The notes under the pieces were generated by a model. It was not told the DNA's origin and made no database searches. It worked only from the letters and a program-made list of their open reading frames with translations. The translations under genes were made by a program, and so were the position numbers. A stretch of 64,000 nucleotides of DNA, taken from assembly GCA_030686995.1 (NCBI GenBank), contig CM060709.1:308054857-308118856 (forward strand), in the 5' to 3' direction. How positions within the stretch are numbered: the first letter of the stretch is position 1; each line of letters starts with the position of its first letter. Below are positions 22,953 through 32,958 of this stretch, in pieces. The DNA comes from Artemisia argyi (taxonomy: Eukaryota > Streptophyta > Magnoliopsida > Asterales > Asteraceae).

Positions 22953-23445
22953 GGTATCCAAATGTGGATGGATGCGTAGCCAAAATAATGAATTTGTTCA
23001 GTGTTTGTCCATGCGTTGAAATTGGTCTATCATGTACCAATGCATGTTAAATTGTAAAACATTTTCCATGAATAATAAAATAAAAACCAAATATTTCAAC
23101 ATATTAAATCTTTCAAAAGCAATTATATTTCCTTTACATTTGTTGGACCTTCAAAGCTTAAAACTAGATATTTGCAGACTTGTTTTGAACTAGTACATTG
23201 AATCACAAATTCCATGATTTCTTCAAGTAGACATGAATACAACACTTTTAAGCCTTTTATCTTGGTTGACAAGTATGCGCTCTCGATCATTAAATTACCT
23301 TTTGTTTTGGATGAGTGTGTTAGTTAACAAGGCCGATAGGCCCGGCCGGTCCAGCCCACTTGTTCGGCCCGTTTAGTTTTTAGGGTTTAAATTTATTTTT
23401 TCTATTTAATATCTTTGTATTGTAACATTATAGTTGAATATGAGT
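22953..23445. other. Intergenic, 3' flank of TAXI-like pseudogene 2
   Basis: The first 120 bp match the 3' flank of gene 3 up to the point where that flank is interrupted by the CACTA end. Nothing further recognised. Confidence 0.4.
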
Positions 23446-23451
23446 AATATA

Positions 23452-23918
23452 GGAGCCGTATAGTTGGTGAAAAATTTCTTAATTTTTCTATCTCTAAAGT
23501 CCTTGACAAGGGGATAATTTTTCTTCTCTAGAGAAGAGTTGAGAATTTTGAAAACGCGTTTAGTTGGAGTTATATTTTTCATTTTTAAAAATAATAAGAA
23601 GATTACCTCAAATTGCGACGGCGGCGACGGCGGGCGATGGCGGAGACGGTCGGCGGTGGAGGATAACACGAGAGATTAGGGGTAGAATGGTGTATGTGTT
23701 TTTTTTTAGGTTAAGAAAAAAAATGAGAAAGAAAAAAGTGAGAATGGCAGAATGAGCTTTTCAATTTCTTAGTTAAAATTTAGAAAAAGAGAATTTCACT
23801 TTTTTTTTTTAAAATTGTTGGAAAAAAGTGCGACTAAACGCGTATTCAGTTTTTTCACTTTCTTATGAAAAATTTCTTGGAAAAATTGAGAATTTCTCTT
23901 CAACTAAACGCACCCATA
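23452..23918. mobile_element. Probable MITE with GTGCGTTTAGTTG-type ends
   Basis: The left end (GAGCCGTATAGTTGG then AAATTTCTTAATTTTT) and the inverted right end (GGGTGCGTTTAGTTG then AAATTCTCAATTTTT) are similar, and internal copies of ACGCGTTTAGT occur in both orientations, giving a fold-back. The target duplication is not clear. Contains a short CGG-rich stretch, no ORF of note. Confidence 0.5.
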
Positions 23919-24154
23919 ATTTTTCAGTATTTCCTTTTTTGATTTCTACACGGTGTCAAGAGCTAGGTCGAAGATGAAGAAGAAAAAGAAAAAAAAAATG
24001 TTCGCTCGACGCTAATATCTTTGTTACAAAGTGTCGGTCAAACAGGTTCCAGTTGTTGACCTTCGGTACAACTCAAATGTAGCTATTTGTAACACCCGTT
24101 GATGATATCCAATGATAACCGTCTATAATGAGAAACAATCCAGCAAAAGCATCA

Positions 24155-24408
24155 AATTTAATCACATACGGAAACCTATGAACACCAATTTTGCATCATC
24201 TACTAATCCAAACACCATGATATACAGCTAAAAAAATATGTATCCCCAGAATTCTCACCTATTAAAACATTGATAAACTCCCAACGAGTATAAAGGAACC
24301 TATAAAAACTAACATATTTTAGAAAATTTAATCACGGACAGAAACCTATGAACGCCAATTTTGCATCATCTACTAATCCAAACACCATGATATACAGCTA
24401 AAAAAATT
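24155..24408. repeat. Direct repeat, about 84 bp, two copies about 169 bp apart
   Basis: 24155-24238 and 24324-24408 are nearly identical (both run through CACCATGATATACAGCTAAA). No gene in or near them; the surroundings to 25450 hold no supported gene. Confidence 0.75.
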
Positions 24409-24419
24409 GTATTAGAAAG

Positions 24420-25455
24420 GATGCGCAGGAGGGTTTGGCTTGGGCAGAAGCTGTAAAGGAAAAAAAAAAGAACAAAAAAATAGATAAATGAAATATTAGA
24501 AATATGGTATTGGTTCCATTCGTACACCAAACTAACAATGTGATCCAAAAACAATGCCAAACAAATACGCAAGATACAAACATATTCCCACATACGAATG
24601 ACATTTTGATCTATATTAGAAATATGGTATTACCCTGCAAACGAATGCCAAACAAATAAAGGATACGAATGTGATATAAACAAAATGCTGATCCCATCAG
24701 ACAAACAATGCGAAACAAATACCTCAAGATCATCATCAACATTCCTTTGATTTGGCAGTTCCATTTCTTGATGGGTAAATAATCTTGATGGGTAAATCGC
24801 ATGTTTTTATAGGCAAAACCCTAATACAAATTTGAACAACAAAATCATTTTCCCGCCCCCTTTTATTTGGCATACATTTTCCAGTTTGTAAAAACATAAA
24901 GGCATTTTCCGCCCCATTAATTGAGACATTGAAATCCATTATTAGTTTCCATCTATTAATTCAGCAGGCTATTAATTTTCGTTTGACATTTTTAGGAGCA
25001 GAATCGAGATTGACCGAAAGTTAAGTTTTTCACAATTTTACAATTTCACTTTCACCATTTCTCTATTATAATAATAGTAAAGATATACTTTGAGTTATTT
25101 CTACATCTACATTTATTTGTAATCAAAAGTTAAGTCATACGCATGTTGGCCAAGTTGAATCTAGGACCAACATTAAGCACGTTGAAGGAACGAGGTCTTA
25201 ATTATGATATACTCAGTATTCTTGGTCTTATTGTTTCTAAAGTGCCCAATATACAGATTAGTTTCTTGGTCAAAAAATTCATTTACAAGTAATTCTTAAT
25301 TTTGTTGACATTCTGTCTACAACTTAACAATCACTTTATACATGCATACAAATATGAGTGTAACTTAACTTTCAAAGATTAATACCGACTTTCTATTTTT
25401 GACATTTGACTTTCAAAAAAGTTGAAAGATAACACATGAACTACGCTTCGAATAC
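24420..25455. other. Intergenic, including duplicated upstream block of TAXI-like gene 3
   Basis: 24420-25070 shows nothing recognisable. 25080-25455 is homologous to 20930-21579 but lacks the 306-bp MITE, showing that the insertion followed the gene duplication. Confidence 0.5.
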
Positions 25456-25464
25456 TATATAAAT
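25456..25464 (+). promoter_or_regulatory. TATA box of TAXI-like gene 3
   Basis: TATATAAAT, 73 bp before the ATG at 25537, at normal spacing for a plant promoter with a short 5' UTR. Confidence 0.65.
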
Positions 25465-25536
25465 CATCCCCTGCTGATGGGTTATAAAAACAACAGTTAA
25501 TTAAAGAGTTGCGAATATACAGAATCATATTCTAAA

Positions 25537-26823
25537 ATGCTTTTTCTTATAAAGCTACTTGCTACCATTCTAGCCTTCATTTCTCATGAACATGAAGCCA
25601 TAGCACAAGCAGCTAACACTTACACTTCGTTAGCTGTTCCTATAACCAAACATACCGATACCGCTAACCCTCTCTATAGCATTCAGATCACGAATAAAAA
25701 TATCAATTGGGATGACCCGAGGTCGAAAGTCTCAAACTACCTTATAGACATTGATGCTCCTGTCATTTGGCATGACTGCATCCCTAATTGGCAAACATAT
25801 CCCGTTTCAACTATTGATGAAAATGGATCATGCATGGATGTGCAACCTTACTCGTACAAAAGTTCATCCTGCCAATCATATTCACAATATTTACCTAATT
25901 GGGAGTATTGGTCATGTCCGGTCAATGTTGTTAATCCTGTTACGAGATCCTGTGACGATACTGCATTGAACTACGATTATTTTGTAATGAAAACAAGTGA
26001 TGGTAAAAATGTTTTAAGTGGCGTATATAGTGCTCCAGTTCTAGGAGGTTGTGCCTCTTCTTCATCATTTCAATCATTCCCTAAAGATGTTACGGGTGTC
26101 ATGGCATTTTCTTCATCGCCTTATGCATTACCCGCCACTCTAGGTTTATATGGACCGCCGATTGGCACAAAGTTCAAGAAAATAACAGCTCTATGTTTGC
26201 CAAGCAACTCCTCAACTCCCGGAGTTCTATTTTCCGGAACGGGTCCTTATTATCTTCCTCCAAATTTGGACGTTGATATAAGAAGTTTACTTTCGTATAC
26301 CCCATTATTAACGCATCCAGATTCATTTGGATACTATATTAGCGTCAATGCGATTGTAATAAAAAGGACATCCATTGGCATTCCCGCAAATTCCACTACA
26401 AAGCTTAGTACAACCGAGCCTTACACCATTCTTAGAACCGAAATATATACTAGCTTGGTTAGTAGATTTACAATGGTTACGAAACAAATCCCGAAAGGAA
26501 GACCAATTGCGCCATTTGGCCTTTGTTTTAGTACATTACAAAATGGTAAGAAAGCTGGTTTATATGTACCTGATATTGTTCTAAGTCTTCAGGGTGGGAA
26601 AACCTGGACTATATCAACTGCTAACTCGATCAAGCAAATGACTAATGATGTTGCGTGTCTAGCGTTTGTTGATGGTGGTGCAACAAGGGAACCAGCTATC
26701 ACGATCGGAACCTTTCAGTTTGAGGATAACTTTGTGGTGTTTGATTTAGAGAATTCAACTTTTGGGTTTAGTTCTTCCTTGTTAAGTCAGAAAACTTCTT
26801 GCGCTAACTTCAACTTTAACTAA
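25537..26823 (+). CDS. TAXI/basic 7S globulin-like secreted aspartic-protease homologue 3
   Basis: Intronless, 428 residues. The N-terminus MLFLIKLLATILAFIS is a signal peptide, with likely cleavage after the AIAQA region. Pepsin-like two-lobe protein of the TAXI/EDGP/basic 7S globulin family. The first active-site motif is LIDIDAPVIWHDC instead of DTG, and the second lobe carries FVDGGATREPAITIG, so no proteolysis is expected. Members studied elsewhere inhibit microbial glycanases or act as storage or hormone-binding proteins; which applies here cannot be told. Most similar to pseudogene 2, less to gene 1. The only copy of the recent pair that is intact. Confidence 0.9.
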   Translation: MLFLIKLLATILAFISHEHEAIAQAANTYTSLAVPITKHTDTANPLYSIQITNKNINWDDPRSKVSNYLIDIDAPVIWHDCIPNWQTYPVSTIDENGSCMDVQPYSYKSSSCQSYSQYLPNWEYWSCPVNVVNPVTRSCDDTALNYDYFVMKTSDGKNVLSGVYSAPVLGGCASSSSFQSFPKDVTGVMAFSSSPYALPATLGLYGPPIGTKFKKITALCLPSNSSTPGVLFSGTGPYYLPPNLDVDIRSLLSYTPLLTHPDSFGYYISVNAIVIKRTSIGIPANSTTKLSTTEPYTILRTEIYTSLVSRFTMVTKQIPKGRPIAPFGLCFSTLQNGKKAGLYVPDIVLSLQGGKTWTISTANSIKQMTNDVACLAFVDGGATREPAITIGTFQFEDNFVVFDLENSTFGFSSSLLSQKTSCANFNFN

Positions 26824-26907
26824 TTAATGTAATATATATAATAATGCTATCCGAATGATGCATCCAAAATAAAGAATTCGTTCAATGTTGTCCATGCAAT
26901 TGAAATT

Positions 26908-27300
26908 CACTACAAGAAAAAGGCCTTTTAGCGACTGACTTAGCGACATATGTAGCGACGTATTTTATATTTGCGACTTTGTTAGCGATATCAACTAGTA
27001 GGTCACTGTAAACGAGTCGCAAATTTTTGCTACTTGTGAAAACATGTTGCTATAAATAGCGACAAGAATAACGACTTCTCGTAGTATGTCGCTAGAAAAT
27101 TGCGACTTCAGTGTATCATGTCGCCAAATGTGTCGCTGTTTCTTAGAGACGTTGCAACTTAAGTCGCTATATACGCCGCTAAATAAAAAAAATGTCACTA
27201 TTTTGGTCGCTATTAGAGTTGCTATTTTTTTAGGTCTCTTTTGCGCCATGGTTCTTGACCACCATAGATACATGCGTCATTACTCATTAGTTTGAGAACA
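26908..27300 (+). mobile_element. CACTA transposon terminus
   Basis: CACTACAAGAAAAA at 26908 is the canonical plant CACTA (En/Spm) end. It is followed by about a dozen GCGAC/GTCGC motifs in both orientations (26931-27205), the usual subterminal transposase-binding repeats. It interrupts the 3' flank of TAXI-like gene 3 (compare 23010-23040 after pseudogene 2). I found no matching right end up to 29700, so the element's extent is unknown. Confidence 0.75.
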
Positions 27301-27728
27301 TAATTTTAATGCAATACAAATTTAATAAAAACTTGCAATTAAAATACTTGAACATATTATTACTCTTAAAAGAATTACAAGTAGTGGCTCAATGAGTAAG
27401 GAGCTTTTTTTTTAGTACAAACATAAATGAGTGGTATATCGAAGTACCTACTGTTCTTCTACAAAAATAATCAACAAACACGGTTACTACAATTCCAATA
27501 CAAACCCTACATGCCCAAGCTAGTATATCAGCGTGTCTGGCCCAATCCAGGATCTTTAACGCCCCCTGAAAATTAATATCAAAGACTGTCGAAAGTTAAA
27601 CTAAGTTATAAATTGTCCAGAAAACCATTTCCCATCTGCTGCAATAGTAACATATAATCGAGTAAAGGAACAATTAAACTAGTAGTAATAAACAACATGG
27701 TTCCATTATCTAGAATCGGAATTCTAAC
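27301..27728. other. Possible further captured sequence, unassigned
   Basis: Lies between the CACTA end and the mannosidase exons. A minus-strand reading near 27500-27565 is open after a CAG acceptor (GALKILDWARHADILAW), but I do not recognise it. Confidence 0.25.
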
Positions 27729-28482
27729 CTGATAGATCCATGGGTTGAACTGCTGGTGAACCTCATCAACAAGTGGTCCATGAATGACTTTAATAGGTAC
27801 CTGAAAGTGAAGAGATTAACACAGATGATTATGTTACTTAACAAAGATGTGACCCGACCCAAGGTCTATTTATAAAAAAACGGGCTGAAAAGATGAAATG
27901 TTAAAAGGAGAAGAATACCTACTGATCTTGAAACGATGGTTGGGGGTGAGCCATTAGGGTGGATTATATATGCTCCAGAATACTATCAGAAAATGTACAA
28001 ACCACGTGTGAGAATGTACATACAATTTTCATCCAAGTTTACAAAAAAGTACCGGACAATGCGGATATAATAAATGAACCCAAAAAATGGTCAATAAATT
28101 ATTCTACCTGGTTATCAGCTGCACTACCATACCACAGATAGCTTTGTTGAACCAGTAAAAAATCTGGAAAAAAGAAAAAAAAAAATGTTACAGAGTAGAA
28201 ACACCATTCCATTTATTATAATACGAGTAATAACTTATTCATGTTCTTGAATTGGTGATTCTTTTTAGTTGCCCAGACTTCGACGAAAATGACATTTTCA
28301 AGCTCCCTGGTCCGATTTCAATAGTATCGTTCTGTGGCGCATCTAAAAAGAGTCACATGCATCTTTGTGTTAATTTGGTTGACTTTTAAGAAAAGAATGC
28401 ATATTCAAAACAAGCATCGGAGTACCTTTTCCAGCTGTTTCAGTAAAAAAGTACGTGTTCCAACCCAAAGGCAGCACAGATG
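27729..28482 (-). pseudogene. Captured exons of a GH38 alpha-mannosidase
   Basis: Five exon pieces in correct N-to-C order with splice signals: 28482-28426 (LPLGWNTYFFTETAGK), 28342 to about 28237 (IEIGPGSLKMSFSSKSGQLK), about 28156-28108 (VQQSYLWYGSAADNQ), about 27990-27918 (YIIHPNGSPPTIVSRSV) and 27800-27729 (GPLVDEVHQQFNPWIYQ). They match, from memory, the C-terminal beta-rich part of plant lysosomal-type alpha-mannosidase. The catalytic N-terminal domain is absent and a stop follows the NSRT codons near 28237. Lies directly downstream of the MCM9-like exons on the same strand, so a chimeric transcript is possible. Confidence 0.75.
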
Positions 28483-28533
28483 CTCGAAACCAAAGACAAT
28501 ACTTTAGAACATCTTGTTAAAAATAGGCTATAC

Positions 28534-29381
28534 CTTAGCAACACTTATAGTCTGCTGCTCCATTGGCTCGTGTTTAGTGGTTCTATCATGTTCCCTCATG
28601 CTGTCAAAAAGTAATCATCTTTTAGTTTTACATGACAAATGTAACATATGCTTTTTAATTAACAATCAGGCCAGCATGCGTAAATTATAATTATACAGTT
28701 ACTCCATTGTCTTTTTTCCATTCAAAAAATTTTAGACTTTATCTTTGCTATGACCCATTTCCAGCTGCTTATCTTTGTCATCATACTATATGAGAAAAAA
28801 AAGACCAATAATCTTTGGAAATGGTACCTATCAAACTCATCAACGCAACAAAGTCCACCATCAGCTAACACAAGAGCCCCAACTTTTAGCATCCACTCAC
28901 CTACAATTTCAATGAAGCACTTTATCTTTATTATATAAAATTCAGAGTGTATCTGTGTGAGCAAATTATGCACATTCCTTACTGGGAAAATGTTGATAAA
29001 AAGACAGAAATTGGGATACTAGCAGACAATCAAGTCTCACCTCCATCCTTGACCACAGTGACTGTCAATCCAGCACTAGTGCTTCCCAGCTCAGTAGTGA
29101 TAATAGATCGTTTGCTCAATTTAGTAGCAAATTTAAGACTTCTAGACAAAATTGGAGTTAAAAGACTTTCTAATTGGTACGATAGTAGAGGAATATTATA
29201 GAGGAATGGTGTGATAAATATATCTTATCACAAAAACTAATGAGAATGTTTTAGATTGTTTTATGCATCTTATCAATGAGCATGTTAATGTATCCATTCA
29301 TTTATTTTCAACATTTATAGCATGGATATGTAGAGCACAGCATTACCTGGATCGCCAACAAGAAGACGATGAGACTCGCCT
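28534..29381 (-). pseudogene. Captured exons of an MCM9-like DNA helicase
   Basis: Four exon pieces in order: 29381-29347 (RGESHRLLVGDP, start of Walker A), 29141-29041 ([10 protein letters not shown]...[14 protein letters not shown]), 28900-28828 ([16 protein letters not shown] then CCVDEFD, the Walker B region) and 28600-28534 (MREHDRTTKHEPMEQQTIS). These are the AAA+ core of an MCM helicase, most like MCM9. The GTGK part of Walker A is missing between the first two pieces, and the N- and C-terminal parts are gone, so no activity is expected. Introns are kept, showing capture at DNA level rather than retrocopying. Confidence 0.8.
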
Positions 29382-29389
29382 CTGACTTT

Positions 29390-29692
29390 TTAAATTGTTA
29401 AGCCAAATCTAATTAATAAAACGTGAACAAAATATTTCAGTATATTCCTTTCGCGTTTTTATTAAGGGTCAATAGCATGCAAATCATTTATTTTGGCAAA
29501 TTATGTTTCGGTTATTTTCTAATTCTACATCTTCACTTTTGATACGGCTATTGTAGCAAACAATATTCTTTTTATAAATACGGTTTTTCTAACTTGTGCA
29601 ATTATCCACATAGTTAAAAGCATTAATTGCATTCAAAATTCTAATAAAATTATAAATAACTATTAAATGATTCAAAATTTTATCTCTATCAA
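29390..29692. other. Flank between captured exons and the MULE
   Basis: AT-rich, no gene. Ends with AAAGTATCAT (29693-29702), the left target duplication of the MULE. Confidence 0.5.
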
Positions 29693-29702
29693 AAAGTATC
29701 AT

Positions 29703-29788
29703 GAGTTGAGATCTATCAAAAACCACTAGCATCTAAAGTACATATAATCAAATCCCAACCATTCAATCACCCTCCATCTAATGGCTTA
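29703..29788 (+). repeat. MULE left terminal inverted repeat
   Basis: Aligns, with small gaps, to the reverse complement of 52145-52234. Shared blocks: GAG at the tip, CTATC/CTATAC, CTAAAGTAC, and a CCATTC-rich segment ending CCAACGG/CTAATGG. Confidence 0.75.
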
Positions 29789-32700
29789 GATGAAACAAAA
29801 ATATACAAAAAAGGGCAAGATAGTAAAATCACAAAACTTAATAAAAACAAAAAAAAACTGTCATATCACAAAAATCATAACCAGCTTGATTTCTCTCTCA
29901 TCAATAATCAGATCTCACGCCATATCACAAAAATTGCCAAATCTCACGCCGGAAAATCATGAATCTCGCCGGATTGATCATGAATCCGACGGATTCATCA
30001 ACATCACCATCGCCGCCGGAAATTAGATCGGAATCATCATCAACCCAGTCGGAAACATCAATAATCAGATCGGAATCATCAACAAACCAATCGGAAATCA
30101 TCGGAATAATGAATTCATCAAAAACACCACCGCCGCCGTCGAAATCATCAATAATCAGATTCGAATCATCAAAACCCGCCAGATTCTTCAATAAACAAGT
30201 TAGAAGATGATATGATTACAGAAGGTGATTTACCAGATGAAGATGCTACTGTTAAAGAAGTTCATGGTAAATCCTTTCAGAATCTAATTTTTTTTGTTGA
30301 ATGATTTAAGAGAAGTATAAATCCTATGGGATTCATACTGAATCCTATGGGATTCATTGATGAATCCAATTTGATTCATTCTTAATCATTTGATTCAATA
30401 TTAATGAATGAATCCTACGGGATTAATAAATGAATCCTATGGGATTCATCAATGAATCCTTTGGGATTCATCAATGTGAATTTATAAATGTATCACAAGT
30501 AATTTATAAAGAATCTCATGGGATTCTGTGTGAATCACATGGGATTCTGTGTGAATCACATGGGATTCTGTGTGAATCCCATGTGATTCTGTACAAAATA
30601 AATTTATAAATGTATCACAAAGAACTTATAAAGAATCCCATGACATTCGTTAAGAATCCCATGGGATTCTTTAAGATCCCATGGGATTCTTTATAAATCC
30701 CATGGGATTTTTTATGAATCCCATGGGATTCATTGTTTGCAGAATTCTTAATCCCTTGAGATTCTGCTTTTTAGATACAAATTCTATGAAATCATCAAGA
30801 CCAACTTTATATGAATACACTGAGACAACGAGTAGATCGGAATATTGGGAGCCTCATGTAGAAGGAATTCCTATACCAGAAGAGGGAAAATTCTATAACA
30901 CTCTAGATGAAGCTATAGAAATGTATGGTAACTATGCTGAAGCCGGAGGTTTTCAAATTAAAAAAGCAGGACAAAAATTAACAAAATCTGGAGCGGTACA
31001 ACTCAAATACATCATGTGCAATAAAGAAGGAGCTCCAAGACATATTAATATCGACACTTTGGTTGCTAAAGACAGTGACAAACAAAAAAGAAATACAGTG
31101 ATGCATGTAACAGGTAGTAAAGCTCTAATATATTTATGAGTTTCTTTCTGAATCCCGTGGGATTCTTTCTGAATCCCATGGGATTTGTTTTTGATAACAT
31201 GTTTTTAAAATATTTTTTTATATAACAGGTTGTAGAGCTCGTATAAAGTTAGAATTGGATGTTGTTTCTCAAAAATACCATATTGTTAAGTTTATTGCAA
31301 AACACAACCATATGCTCCTACCAAAAGAGTACAAACATTTTACAAAAAAGCAAAGAAGAATGACACAAGCAGAAAAAATGTTCGTTGTTAAAGCTGCAAA
31401 GAACAAGATTGGCCCAACACGGGCTCATAACTTGTTAACGAGTATGAAGGGAGGGTATGAGTATGTTCATGGGACAGTTGATGATTTTAAGAATGAAATG
31501 CGGGATGTTAATACGTTCATTGGGGAAAGTGACGCACAAATGCTTATAAATAAAATGGAAAACAGAAAGATATATGTGCCAAAATTTACGTTTCAATATA
31601 AGGTAGAAGAGAGTGAGTTAGTGGCTTTGTTTTGGGCTGATGAAGTTGCGAAATGCAATTATAAGGAGTTTGGAGATATAGTATCATTTGATGCAACATT
31701 CAGATGTAACAAGTAAGTTTTATATCTAAATTACAAGAAATTCTTTATGAAATCCCATGGGATTCTCATGAAATCCCATGGGATTCTCATGAAATCCTAT
31801 GGGATTCACAGATTATATCCCATGGGATTCACCTTTTTAGATTGTGTGTGTAATTAACAATTATATTATTTTTAGGTACAATATGGTGTTTGTACCATTC
31901 ACCGGTGTCGATAATCACAGAAAGTGTGTCACACTTGGATCGGGAATGCTATTACATGAAGACACTGAGTCATACACGTGGCTACTAAAAGCATTTATGA
32001 CACCTTTCAAAAAAGAACCAACAATGGTGGTAACAGATCAAGATGGAGCAATGAAGAGAGCCATTGAAGCCGTTTTCACTAAAGCAAAGTATAGACTTTG
32101 CATGTGGCATATTGACCAAAAGATTCCAGCAAAGGTAACTTATCGAACATATAAAAAATGTGTTTTTTTTATCACATATGATACTATGAATCCCATGGGA
32201 TTCTGTATGAACTATGAATCCCATGAGATTGCCTAATAAATCCCATGGGATTCATTTGTAAATCCCAAGGGATTTACATGTGTAAATCATGTTATTTATA
32301 CTGATAACATGATTCTAAAGTTATCTTTATCAAAAACAGATTTGTAAAGAGATATATGTAGAAACAGATGTCAAGAAGCGTTTTAAGAAGATTGTTTGGA
32401 ATATGTACATGGAACCGTTGGAATTTGAAGAGAAATGGGCTAAGTTGATTGAGGATTTTGGTTTGCAAAATCACAAATGGATGACCAAGATGTTTAACCT
32501 ACGAGAAATGTGGATTCCAGCTTTTTTCATCAGCTCGCCATTGTTTGGTTTGATGAGAACCACATCAAGATCCGAGAGTGAAAACTCGTTCTTCAAAAGT
32601 TTCACAAGCCCAGGAGCAACGCTAGTTAGTTTTATGATGTCCTATGAATCAGCAATGGAAAGACAACGATATAGGCAAAAACACTTGGACCTTAAAACAT

Positions 32701-32958
32701 TTGACGCGGCTCCAAAATGTCTAACACAATTAGAGATTGAACGTCATGCAGCAAAAGTGTATACTAGAACGATATTTCTGCTAGTTCAAACTGAAATATA
32801 CGAAGCATGCTGGAATTGTACGATTCAACATTTAAAGATAGAAGAAGGTTGTGAGATGGTAATGATAAAAGACAAAAATCCGTGGGTTTATAGAAAAACT
32901 AATAAGGAAGCTGCAAAAGAACAAGCAGAAGAAGACAATAGTGAAGAGAAGAAAAAAG

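Noticed and set aside
27501..27560. Helitron end near the captured exons (GCTAGTATATCAGC)
   Set aside because: No GC-rich hairpin at the required distance from the CTAG.
29959..30210. 83-aa Ser/Pro-rich ORF near the MULE left end
   Set aside because: Made of an imperfect ATCA/ATCGGA repeat and not in frame with the transposase exon that follows; possibly a leader, not supportable as a gene.
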